Below are positions 7,034 to 14,510 of a stretch of DNA of 41,055 nucleotides, piece after piece; position 1 is the first letter of the stretch, and each line of letters starts with the position of its first letter. The position numbers were made by a program, and so were the translations under genes. Source of the DNA: Ruminococcus sp. (GTDB lineage Bacteria > Bacillota > Clostridia > Oscillospirales > Ruminococcaceae). The notes beneath the pieces are model-generated. The model worked only from the letters and a program-made list of their open reading frames with translations. It made no database searches and had not been told where the DNA came from. The stretch covers positions 141,563-182,617 of the forward strand of contig JAIDUG010000055.1 of assembly GCA_029060305.1 (NCBI GenBank), given 5' to 3'.

Positions 7034-7564
7034 TTATTGTCTGTTGAAATAACCAATTCCGCCGGAGGGCTTGAAATACGTTCTTATATAGCCGTCAGTG
7101 GAAAGTATTACAAATTCGTTTGACTGTTCTATGTAGTAAACGCCGTCACCGTCTTCTGCTTCCGTCTTGAAAAGTGCTTCGGGATTATTTATAACGTCGC
7201 TTGCACCTTTTTCATATTCTTCAGCGGTTGAGTAGTCAAATTCCCCTCCGTGTTTTTCAAAGTGCTGACTGAGAAGTTTTTCGTTGCGGAAATGGTATTC
7301 AACATAACTATTGTCATCTGTGAAATATTCCGTTGCTTCTTCCGAAAATATTTCAGTAATCACTTCTGTATCAGGTTCGGTAACTGTTTCCGGAAATGTT
7401 TCAGATGTTGTGATAGTTTCAGTTTCTGTTGTTGTAACGCTTGTTTCAATAACCGGACTTTCGGGAATGTTTTCGGGTTCGTCGTTGACGTTGAAAACAA
7501 TTATTCCTGCTCCTGCTAAAAGTGCTATTATACCGGAAATAATACCTGTTATTTTCTTATTCAT
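7034..7564 (-). CDS. Membrane-anchored protein with a polymorphic-toxin-like nuclease domain
   Basis: The 176-residue protein has a short cytoplasmic start (MNKK), one hydrophobic segment (residues 5-25, ITGIISGIIALLAGAGIIVF), a Thr/Glu-rich linker (about 28-85) and a compact C-terminal domain. That domain carries HFEKHGGEFDYSTAEEY, then YYIEQSNEF and the end segment DGYIRTYFKPSGGIGYFNRQ. The same pattern (HF.KHG.EF...Y... then N.F.V...DG.I.T.FKP...YF..Q) is seen at the C-termini of CDI/RHS/LXG polymorphic toxins assigned to the barnase/EndoU/colicin/RelE-like nuclease group. No immunity gene is evident beside it. It overlaps ybaK by four bases and is last in the operon. The toxin match is from memory of the family pattern, so function is tentative. 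Confidence 0.65.
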   Translation of the reverse strand: MNKKITGIISGIIALLAGAGIIVFNVNDEPENIPESPVIETSVTTTETETITTSETFPETVTEPDTEVITEIFSEEATEYFTDDNSYVEYHFRNEKLLSQHFEKHGGEFDYSTAEEYEKGASDVINNPEALFKTEAEDGDGVYYIEQSNEFVILSTDGYIRTYFKPSGGIGYFNRQ

Positions 7565-8037
7565 AAAACAATGTCCTCAAATTTTGCGTTTATTGATTCG
7601 GCGAGTTCAGCAGGCGACAGACGTATCTGTGTACCTATTCTTCCACCGCTTATGTAGAATAACGGAAGTTTTTCTGCTGTACTGTGAATGACTGTTACAA
7701 ATTGTTTTTTCATTCCTATCGGCGTACAGCCTCCACGTACATAACCTGTGATTTTTGTTATGTCCTTTACGTGTATGAGTTCTACCGATTTTTCACCAAC
7801 GCTTTTTGCAGATTTCTTTAAATCAAGTTCCATTGCAACAGGCAACAGAAAACAATAATAATTACCAGTTTTTCCTTTTGCAACAATCGTTTTGAAAGTT
7901 TCTTCAACAGGCTGTCCCAAAGCATTTGCACAGGTTATGCCGTCTATAAATTCCTCGCACTCGTAAGTCTGCATAGTATATTCTATTCTGTTCTTTTCAA
8001 GAAAACGCATTGCATTTGTTTTGACTTCTTTTCCCAT
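7561..8037 (-). CDS. ybaK: Cys-tRNA(Pro)/Cys-tRNA(Cys) deacylase, YbaK/EbsC family
   Basis: Members of this family hydrolyse mischarged Cys-tRNA(Pro), protecting translation accuracy. The 158-residue protein has the family landmarks: KTNAMRFLEKNRIEY at the N-terminus, VFKTIV-like FKTIVAKG (about residues 49-56) with the catalytic-lysine region, the loop GYVRGGCTPIGMKK (about 97-110) and the end segment SGGRIGTQIRLSP. It is preceded by queH with a 4-base gap and overlaps the next gene by four bases. Length is normal for the family. Confidence 0.9.
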   Translation of the reverse strand: MGKEVKTNAMRFLEKNRIEYTMQTYECEEFIDGITCANALGQPVEETFKTIVAKGKTGNYYCFLLPVAMELDLKKSAKSVGEKSVELIHVKDITKITGYVRGGCTPIGMKKQFVTVIHSTAEKLPLFYISGGRIGTQIRLSPAELAESINAKFEDIVL

Positions 8038-8041
8038 AAAA

Positions 8042-8659
8042 TCACCTTTTTTCTGAATTTATTTTACTGTATATACACCCACAGTAATTCTGTCTGTAAA
8101 GGTTATACTGTCTTGAAAGTTCTATCGAATGTTTGTAGCCGTCGTGTTTCTTGAAATCCGAATAAAGATATTCAACTCCGCACTTGCCGGAAATTTCTGC
8201 ACCCCGTTCATTTATGAAAGTACAGTCTTTGTGTGGACTTATTGTCAGTGTGGTTGTGAAGTAGTCACAATTCAAATCTTTGGCTTTCTGTCCCGCCATT
8301 TCGAGACGGTAAGAAATACATTTCTGACAGCGTTCACTACGTTCCGGAAGATTTTCAAGACCTTTTGCAAGATTATAGAAAACTTCCGGAATATATTTTT
8401 CTTCTATTATCTCTATACTGAGACCCATTTCACTGACAAGTCTTTTCAGTTCGTCAAGGCGATATATAAATTCGCTTTCCGGTGAGATATTCGGATTGCA
8501 GAAATACAACGTTATATTGAAGTATCTGTCAAGTACTGTCAGCGTATGGCTACTACACGGTGCACAACAGGCGTGCAGTAACAATGACGGTTTTTTTCCG
8601 GATTTTTCAAGTCCGGAAAGCGTATCGTCAAGGATTTTTCCGTAATTTAATTTCTGCAT
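8042..8659 (-). CDS. queH: Epoxyqueuosine reductase QueH
   Basis: QueH reduces epoxyqueuosine to queuosine in tRNA and is the non-homologous replacement for the cobalamin enzyme QueG. The 205-residue protein carries the paired cysteines of the family: LLHACCAPCSS (about residues 27-37), ERCQKC (about 104-109) and YCGCIYS near the C-terminus, which bind an Fe-S cluster and a second metal in characterised members. The segment TTTLTISPHKD is also characteristic. Its ATG overlaps the ricT stop by one base (TAATG), so the pair should be coupled. Confidence 0.93.
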   Translation of the reverse strand: MQKLNYGKILDDTLSGLEKSGKKPSLLLHACCAPCSSHTLTVLDRYFNITLYFCNPNISPESEFIYRLDELKRLVSEMGLSIEIIEEKYIPEVFYNLAKGLENLPERSERCQKCISYRLEMAGQKAKDLNCDYFTTTLTISPHKDCTFINERGAEISGKCGVEYLYSDFKKHDGYKHSIELSRQYNLYRQNYCGCIYSKINSEKR

Positions 8660-9525
8660 TATTTTCCCTCAAGTTTTTTAAGATTTTTCATTTCGTCACG
8701 GTTGACCTTTATTTCTGCATCTTTCAGCAACTTTACTTCACTTCTGTCAAGGATAACCGGTACTTCTGATTTGTCGGTCTTTATACGGAGCTTTCCGGTA
8801 ATCAGGTTTGCTTCCTCAACGTGACCTTTTACACCGTCAGGAGTTACAACAATCGCTCCTACCTTTGGCGTTATTTTCAGGAGTGCTTCATAAGCATTCT
8901 GTTCATTTTTCAGGCAACACATAAGTCTTCCGCATGTACCGGAAATCTTTGTCGGATTAAGCGATAAACCTTGTTCTTTAGCCATTTTTATTGATACCGG
9001 CTGGAAATCTCCCATATAGCTTTTACAGCAAAACTCTCTACCGCATATTCCAAGACCGCCAAGTATTTTGGCTTCGTCACGCACGCCTATCTGTCGTAAT
9101 TCTATACGTGTACGGAATACAGATGCCAAATCCTTTACAAGTTCACGGAAGTCAACACGGTTTTCAGCAGTAAAGTAAAAAAGCAGTTTGCTGTTATCGA
9201 AAGTACATTCTACATCTACAAGTCGCATTTTGAGTTTGCGGAAAGCTATTTTTTCCTCACATATCCTGAAAGCCTCTTTTTCTTTCAGTTTGTTGCGTGC
9301 AATGATTTTTATATCATTGTCATTCGCAATTCTTATGACAGGTTTGAGGGGGGAGGAAAATTCATAGTCCTGAATCTGCTTGTTTGCAATTACAACTTCT
9401 CCGCATTCCATTCCGTTGGCAGTTTCTACAACAGCCATATCGCCTACATTTGCCTGTATTCCCTCAGGGGAAAAATAATATACTTTTCCCACTTTCTTGA
9501 ATCTTATACCTACTATTTCTTTCAT
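8659..9525 (-). CDS. ricT: PSP1-domain protein RicT (YaaT)
   Basis: RicT is one of the Fe-S-binding proteins of the Bacillus RicAFT complex, which aids RNase Y-dependent mRNA maturation and affects sporulation and competence. The 288-residue protein has the PSP1 core: IVGIRFKKVGKVYYFSP at the start, GGLGICGREFCCKSYMGDF (about residues 155-173) and GTCGRLMCCLKNE (about 196-208). The CxxxxCC and CGRLMCC cysteines fit the Fe-S ligands. It stands directly after holB, the usual Firmicutes arrangement. The start has AGGAG about 8 bases upstream. Confidence 0.92.
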   Translation of the reverse strand: MKEIVGIRFKKVGKVYYFSPEGIQANVGDMAVVETANGMECGEVVIANKQIQDYEFSSPLKPVIRIANDNDIKIIARNKLKEKEAFRICEEKIAFRKLKMRLVDVECTFDNSKLLFYFTAENRVDFRELVKDLASVFRTRIELRQIGVRDEAKILGGLGICGREFCCKSYMGDFQPVSIKMAKEQGLSLNPTKISGTCGRLMCCLKNEQNAYEALLKITPKVGAIVVTPDGVKGHVEEANLITGKLRIKTDKSEVPVILDRSEVKLLKDAEIKVNRDEMKNLKKLEGK

Positions 9526-9544
9526 AAGTTATTCTCCTGTTTTT

Positions 9545-10528
9545 TTAAAGTATTGTTTCAAAGATTTCCGCACACATAGCTGACATCGCAAGCGTTATAT
9601 TTACATTACATTCAACTGTATGCCACGCACGTTCTATACAATTGTGAATTTTTTCCGCCTGTTTTGAGGTCAGCATATATGAAAGTTCAACAGCACCCTC
9701 ACGGAAACACCCGATATTTTCCGCCTGCATATCCTGCGTTAAAACTGCGGAATCTCTTATGAGTTTGTCCAGCATTGAAAGCACTGTACGGACATTATTA
9801 CGGTCTTTTCCCAAAGTAAACAGTGCCGTGTCAAGTGCATATTCGTCTTTTCTAATTATACTATCAGCAAGCATTTTTGTCAAATCCACCTGTTGCCGTA
9901 AATCCTCATTGTTTATATATTCCGTACAAAGTCCTATATTTCCGTGAAAACAGCTTACAGCTTTTTTTATATCGTCCGGACTGAAATTTTCGTCAATGAG
10001 TGCTTGTTCAGCTTCTTCCTCACTGCACGGTGAAACTCCGAAACATACACATCTTGAAATTATCGTCGGCAGAAAATCCGACTTTGTTTCAGAAGTGAAT
10101 ATGAAATATGCATAATCGGGTGGCTCTTCAATGATTTTCAGTAAAGTATTCTGTGTGCGTACGTCCATGTTATGACAGTCACGGAATATATATACCTTGC
10201 AACCGCTGTTATTGTTTGGTTTTATGAAAGCATCAGAACAGATTTTCTTTGCCGTATCTACTGAGTAGCCACCGAGTTTTCCGGAAGTTTCCACATATAT
10301 AACATCAGGGTGTATGTTTCTGTCTACGTTTTTGCAGGCACTGCATATTCCACAAGGTCTATTGTTTATAGGATTACTGCACATCAGAAGACTTGTATAG
10401 AATTTCGTCATAAGTTTTTTTCCTGTACCTTTTTCACCGTAAAAAAGTACCGTATGTGCTGTACGTCCTGATTTCCGCATATTGCAGAGATTTGAGATTA
10501 AAAGATTGTTTCCATATATTCTTTTCAT
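9545..10528 (-). CDS. holB: DNA polymerase III delta' subunit
   Basis: HolB is the delta' part of the clamp loader that places the sliding clamp on DNA. The 327-residue protein has an AAA+ N-terminal domain with a P-loop GEKGTGKK (about residues 31-38), a zinc-binding CGICSAC cluster (about 59-65), a sensor region EEPPDYAYFIFTSE (about 134-147) and ISRC (about 157), followed by a helical collar domain. The N-terminus MKRIYGNNLLISNL is typical. A hairpin lies just upstream, so the gene may be partly separated from the decarboxylase gene before it. Confidence 0.92.
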   Translation of the reverse strand: MKRIYGNNLLISNLCNMRKSGRTAHTVLFYGEKGTGKKLMTKFYTSLLMCSNPINNRPCGICSACKNVDRNIHPDVIYVETSGKLGGYSVDTAKKICSDAFIKPNNNSGCKVYIFRDCHNMDVRTQNTLLKIIEEPPDYAYFIFTSETKSDFLPTIISRCVCFGVSPCSEEEAEQALIDENFSPDDIKKAVSCFHGNIGLCTEYINNEDLRQQVDLTKMLADSIIRKDEYALDTALFTLGKDRNNVRTVLSMLDKLIRDSAVLTQDMQAENIGCFREGAVELSYMLTSKQAEKIHNCIERAWHTVECNVNITLAMSAMCAEIFETIL

Positions 10529-10553
10529 AATTTTTACCTGCCGAAATAAATTT

Positions 10554-10575
10554 CAGGGCATGACAACACGCCCTG
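10554..10575 (-). terminator. Hairpin between the decarboxylase gene and holB
   Basis: CAGGGC (10554-10559) pairs with GCCCTG (10570-10575), 6 bp with a 10-base loop. On the minus strand it is followed by AAATTTATTT, a weak U-tract. It could be a partial terminator for the uvrC operon. Confidence 0.5.
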
Positions 10576-10589
10576 AGTTGTATGTAATT

Positions 10590-11918
10590 CTATTTTATCA
10601 CAATTACGTCTGAAATGCCATACCTTACAAAAATATTTATTGAATTTCTGTCAATACGTTCACCGCTTGCGACAATCGGTACTGCCGGAGGACAGGGGAC
10701 TTTCACGGAAGCACATATGCGTCCCTCAGCTTTTTCAACCGGTATCGTCTCACATTCAGAAAATACCGCTTTATGTATACTTGTTACACGTTCCGGAAGT
10801 TTTATATCAAAGTCCATAGTATAAGGCGGAAGTTTTTTACATTCAGAAACGGCAATATTCAGTGAATCGGAAAGTCTTTCATAGTCGTGTTTTGTGCAGA
10901 CAGGCGACATAAGCAGTATTACAAGCCATTTGTCAGCGTATTCACATTCAACTCCGTTTTTTCTGAGAAGTTCCGAAAGTTCGTTTCCGTCCAGACCGCT
11001 TTCACTTGTTTTTATTGTAATGTGAAAAGGTTCACCGTCCGCAAACACAAGTCTGTCAGAAAACTGACTGCGGAGATTTTCAAGAAAGACGAGGTTATCA
11101 TTTATATCGGAATGTATTTTTTCTGCAATGTACCTGTTGCACAAGTCAAGCGACATCATTATAAGATATGACGGACTTGTTGAACCAAACATATTCATAG
11201 CTTGTTTTAACAACGGAACATATTCAGGTACGGAAGTGTGGAGCATTGCAGAACCTGTAAGGGCAGGCAACATTTTGTGTGCGGAATCACAACACATATC
11301 TGCTCCCAAAGTAATCGGGTGTATATCTTTCGGCATAAATTTCAGATGTGTGCCGTGTGCATTGTCAACAATAAGTCTTGCACCATATCTGTGACATATT
11401 TCTGCAAGTGCGGATATATCAGCGGTTTTTCCTGTATAGTCTGGAGAAGTCACATACAGTGCCGACGGTTCTGAACATTCTGACAGTTTTTTTTCTACTT
11501 CTGAAATGTTTATGTTTCCGGAAAGTATTCCTCCTGAATATTCCGGAAGAATCCATTCAACGTCAATGTCAAGCAGTGCGGAAGCGTTCATAAAAGCACG
11601 ATGTACATTTCGGACAGCGAAAATTTTTCTGTTTTCCGACTTCATAATATAAAGCATAGTCTGTATACATAAAGTTGAGCCACCTGTTGAATATATTGTT
11701 CCGGCAGTACCGTAAAGTCCGGACATATTTTTTTCACTCTGTGCGATTATACCGTCTGCTTCAAAAAGACTGTCTGCTCCGGAAATTTCCGTTATATCAA
11801 GTGCGTACATATCAGAGAGTTCCGAAATATCTGAAACCCCTTTGTGAGCAGGCATATGACATCTCAGTGTACCAGACTTTGCGTATTTTTTCAGAAAATC
11901 ATATATAGGTGTTTTCAT
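10590..11918 (-). CDS. Orn/Lys/Arg decarboxylase-family PLP enzyme
   Basis: Members are fold-type I pyridoxal-phosphate enzymes that decarboxylate arginine, lysine or ornithine to polyamine precursors. The chosen ATG (11918) gives MKTPIYDFLKKYAKSG with AAAGGAG eight bases upstream; the in-frame ATG at 11957 lies inside uvrC. The 442-residue protein has MPAHKG (about residue 21), the PLP-contact segment VDNAHGTHL (about 185) and the Schiff-base lysine in CDSAHKMLPALTG (about 212). The length is that of the short Firmicutes (SpeA/Cad-like, YaaO) group that lacks the N-terminal wing domain. In many Firmicutes this gene sits near tmk-holB, which fits here. Which amino acid it uses cannot be told. 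Confidence 0.85.
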   Translation of the reverse strand: MKTPIYDFLKKYAKSGTLRCHMPAHKGVSDISELSDMYALDITEISGADSLFEADGIIAQSEKNMSGLYGTAGTIYSTGGSTLCIQTMLYIMKSENRKIFAVRNVHRAFMNASALLDIDVEWILPEYSGGILSGNINISEVEKKLSECSEPSALYVTSPDYTGKTADISALAEICHRYGARLIVDNAHGTHLKFMPKDIHPITLGADMCCDSAHKMLPALTGSAMLHTSVPEYVPLLKQAMNMFGSTSPSYLIMMSLDLCNRYIAEKIHSDINDNLVFLENLRSQFSDRLVFADGEPFHITIKTSESGLDGNELSELLRKNGVECEYADKWLVILLMSPVCTKHDYERLSDSLNIAVSECKKLPPYTMDFDIKLPERVTSIHKAVFSECETIPVEKAEGRICASVKVPCPPAVPIVASGERIDRNSINIFVRYGISDVIVIK

Positions 11919-11932
11919 CTGCAACGCTCCTT

Positions 11933-13756
11933 TTAAAGATTCTGTATTACTTCCCACAACTCACGGGCAGTATCTGAATTTATTCCGACTGTTTCCGCAA
12001 GTTCTTCCGGAGAGGCTTTTTTAAGATTGTCTTTTGTCTTGTACTTTATCAGAAGTTTTTCTGACTTCTTTTCACCTATGCCCTTTACTGTTTTAAGTTC
12101 AGAAAGATATGTTTTCTTTTTGTGTTTCGAGTGCATATAGTTCACTGAATACCTGTGTACTTCGTCCTGTATGCGTGTTACAAACATAAAGGCTGTCTGC
12201 AAATGATTAATTTGTATCTCACGTCCGCCGGAAGCTATTGCACGTGTGCGGTGTTTGTCATTCTTTACCATTCCGAAAACTTGTATATCAAGTCCCAAAT
12301 TCTGTATAAGTTCGGTGATTGTATTTACGTGCCCTTTTCCTCCGTCAAGCAGAATAAGGTCGGGTGTACGGCGGAAATATTCGTCACCGTCCTGATTGAT
12401 TATGTGCATAAGTCTGCGTGTCAAAACTTCGTACATACTTTCATAATCGTCCTGATATTGAATCTGTTTTATTGTGAAACGCTTGTATGCTTTTTTCAGA
12501 GGTCTGCCGTCCTCAAATACAACCATTCCTGCAACTATCGACTCATCTGACAAGTTGGAAATATCATACGCTTCGATATATTTCGGAGGTTTTTCCAGTC
12601 CGAGAAGTTTTCCCAGTTGTTCAAGTGCAATAATTTCCTTGCCTGTGCGGTTGGTTTTCAGCGAGGCATATTCCGCACTGTTGCTTTTTGCAAGCTGTAA
12701 AAGTTCATATTTTCTTCCTTTTTGCGGTATTCTTATATCTACCTCTCTGCAAGCCTGATTTACGAGCATTATCCATATAATATACTCATCAGCTGGCATA
12801 TGGTCTGTTATTATTATTTTCGGAATATCGTTTCTTTGATAATAAAACTGTTCCATAAACAAACTTAAAATATCCTCTTCATTTTCCGTTTTTTCCATTT
12901 CAAACACAATCTTGTCTGAAAGACGGTTTTCACGGTATATCAGAACGGAAATATAGGCTATGTTATCGGCAATCACTATCCCGATAACGTCTGCCGATTT
13001 TATGCCGTTTTCTATTATATTCTGCTTTTCGGAAGCTTTCTTTATCGCATTTATGCGGTCACGGAGTATTAACGCTTTTTCAAAGTCAAGGTTTTCTGAT
13101 GCTTCATTCATTTCCTTTTCCATACGTTCTATTGATTCCGTACTGCCGTTCTTTATGAAATTTTCAGCCTGTTTTATTATGTCTGAATATTCGGACTTGC
13201 TTATTTTTCCTGTACATATTCCCATACAGTTTTTTATGTGATAGTTGAGGCACGGACGGCTTTTCCTGAAATCCTGCGGAAACTTCTTGTTGCAGGTCGG
13301 CAATCTGAAAACTCTGTTTACTTCGTCAACGGTTTCCTTTACAACAAATCCGCTTGTGTATGGATTTGAGTAAGTGCCGGATTTGAGCATATTTTTTTCG
13401 GCGGTTATACGAGGGTATTCGTCATCGGAAATTCTTATATAATTATACCCTTTGTCGTCTTTCAGCAGAATATTGTATTTCGGTTTATGCTGTTTTATCA
13501 GACTACATTCAAGTAACAACGCTTCGTATTCGCTGTCTGTCACAATGAAGTCATAATCGTTGACGTTTGAGACCATAGCAGAAACTTTCGGTGTATGGTC
13601 GGGATTTTCCCTGAAATAACTGCTTACACGTCTGTGAAGATTCTTGGCTTTTCCTATATAGATAATGTTGTTGTTTTTGTCTTTCATTATATAAACTCCG
13701 GCAGATGTTGTAAGTCTGGAAGTTTTTTCCCTTAAATATGGAAGTCTTGTATTCAT
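11933..13756 (-). CDS. uvrC: Excinuclease ABC subunit C
   Basis: UvrC makes the two incisions in nucleotide excision repair after UvrA/UvrB damage recognition. The 607-residue protein has all parts: a GIY-YIG nuclease domain (about residues 14-95, GVYIMKD...IIYIGKAKNLHRRV), a UVR motif that binds UvrB (about 205-240, EKEMNEASENLDFEKA), the RNase H-like second nuclease (IEAYDISNLS and LLDGGKGHVN, about 390-480) and a C-terminal double helix-hairpin-helix (TVKGIGEKKSEKLL). Full length and intact. It lies in an operon whose promoter carries a LexA-like palindrome, matching its DNA-repair role. Confidence 0.96.
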   Translation of the reverse strand: MNTRLPYLREKTSRLTTSAGVYIMKDKNNNIIYIGKAKNLHRRVSSYFRENPDHTPKVSAMVSNVNDYDFIVTDSEYEALLLECSLIKQHKPKYNILLKDDKGYNYIRISDDEYPRITAEKNMLKSGTYSNPYTSGFVVKETVDEVNRVFRLPTCNKKFPQDFRKSRPCLNYHIKNCMGICTGKISKSEYSDIIKQAENFIKNGSTESIERMEKEMNEASENLDFEKALILRDRINAIKKASEKQNIIENGIKSADVIGIVIADNIAYISVLIYRENRLSDKIVFEMEKTENEEDILSLFMEQFYYQRNDIPKIIITDHMPADEYIIWIMLVNQACREVDIRIPQKGRKYELLQLAKSNSAEYASLKTNRTGKEIIALEQLGKLLGLEKPPKYIEAYDISNLSDESIVAGMVVFEDGRPLKKAYKRFTIKQIQYQDDYESMYEVLTRRLMHIINQDGDEYFRRTPDLILLDGGKGHVNTITELIQNLGLDIQVFGMVKNDKHRTRAIASGGREIQINHLQTAFMFVTRIQDEVHRYSVNYMHSKHKKKTYLSELKTVKGIGEKKSEKLLIKYKTKDNLKKASPEELAETVGINSDTARELWEVIQNL

Positions 13757-13786
13757 TTCTGTACCTCATTTCTTATGTATTTTTTG

Positions 13787-14083
13787 TCAGAAATAATATT
13801 TCATAATTCTGTACATTCTGATTCTTGCACGGGACATTACTGCTGATACTGCCTGCGGAGTAATTGCAAGCTGTTCTGAGATTGCGACAATATCCATTTC
13901 CTTGAAATAGTATAACATAATAATTTCCTTTTGTCTCGGAGTAAGCTCATTATTAATTACTTTTAACAAAAGTTTTTTCAGTTTTCTGACGGAATCTTCG
14001 TCGTCATCGTTTTCAAGGATAGTACGGATACTTTTATCAGCTTTTCCTGTGTATGTATCTGAATAACTTTCACGTCTTGCCAC
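13787..14083 (-). CDS. Small sigma-70 region 4-like protein
   Basis: The product contains a sigma region 4 helix-turn-helix: LTPRQKEIIMLYYFKEMDIVAISEQ then LAITPQAVSAVMSRARIRM, given in two pieces. There is no region 2, so it cannot act as a complete sigma factor; it may be an anti-/co-activator or a phage-type regulator. The start is judged to be GTG at 14083 because AAGGAGGG lies about 9 bases upstream, giving 98 residues; an ATG at 14122 would overlap the previous gene by over 50 bases. It overlaps the upstream 77-residue gene by 14 bases and precedes uvrC by 30 bases. Confidence 0.75.
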   Translation of the reverse strand: MARRESYSDTYTGKADKSIRTILENDDDEDSVRKLKKLLLKVINNELTPRQKEIIMLYYFKEMDIVAISEQLAITPQAVSAVMSRARIRMYRIMKYYF

Positions 14084-14303
14084 GTTCTTCAACCCTCCTT
14101 GTATAGTTTGTAAGATGTTCAATAATTTCCCTCATCTGTGCGTATTCCACGTATAAAAGACGTATACGCTGTTCGAGATTGAGGTCTTCAGCAATCTGTC
14201 TGTTTCCGGATTTTATAAGCTGGTTTCGCTGTTGAGTGAGAACTTTTATTCTTTCCTTTACTAAACAGCAACTCTTTTTATAATCCGTGATAAGTGAGTA
14301 CAT
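14070..14303 (-). CDS. Small helical protein, first gene of the uvrC operon
   Basis: ATG at 14303 has AGGAGGTG upstream; a longer in-frame start at 14483 would run through the promoter and is rejected. The 77-residue product is predicted helical and coiled (LVKERIKVLTQQRNQLIKS, LNLEQRIRLLYVEYAQMREI) with two adjacent cysteines (SCC). No known domain is recognised. As the first gene behind the LexA-like box and overlapping the region-4 protein by 14 bases, it probably works with that protein. Function unknown. Confidence 0.7.
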   Translation of the reverse strand: MYSLITDYKKSCCLVKERIKVLTQQRNQLIKSGNRQIAEDLNLEQRIRLLYVEYAQMREIIEHLTNYTRRVEERGKT

Positions 14304-14355
14304 AAAAACACCTCCTTTTCTGCAAATAAAACAAGAACAAATGTTTATATATTCT

Positions 14356-14384
14356 ATTATAGAACGTAAGTTCTGAAATGTCAA
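14356..14384 (-). promoter_or_regulatory. Promoter of the uvrC operon with a LexA-like operator
   Basis: On the minus strand TTGACA (14384-14379) and TATAAT (14361-14356) are perfect with a 17-base spacer. Within the spacer lies the perfect palindrome GAAC-N4-GTTC (14362-14373), the core of the Gram-positive SOS box. A LexA dimer bound there would block RNA polymerase. Confidence 0.8.
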
Positions 14385-14441
14385 GTGTTTTCTGAAAAAT
14401 TTTTTTGTTTTTTTATACGATAAAAAATATTTCCGGAAGTA

Positions 14442-14470
14442 GTGACATATAAAAAATTTTGTGATATAAT
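14442..14470 (+). promoter_or_regulatory. Promoter of nadB
   Basis: GTGACA (14442-14447) and TATAAT (14465-14470) are 17 bases apart. It is divergent from the uvrC operon promoter, 58 bases away. Confidence 0.75.
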
Positions 14471-14510
14471 ATTCCTGTACCATATTTTTTTCAAAAGGAC
14501 GTGCTGAAAT

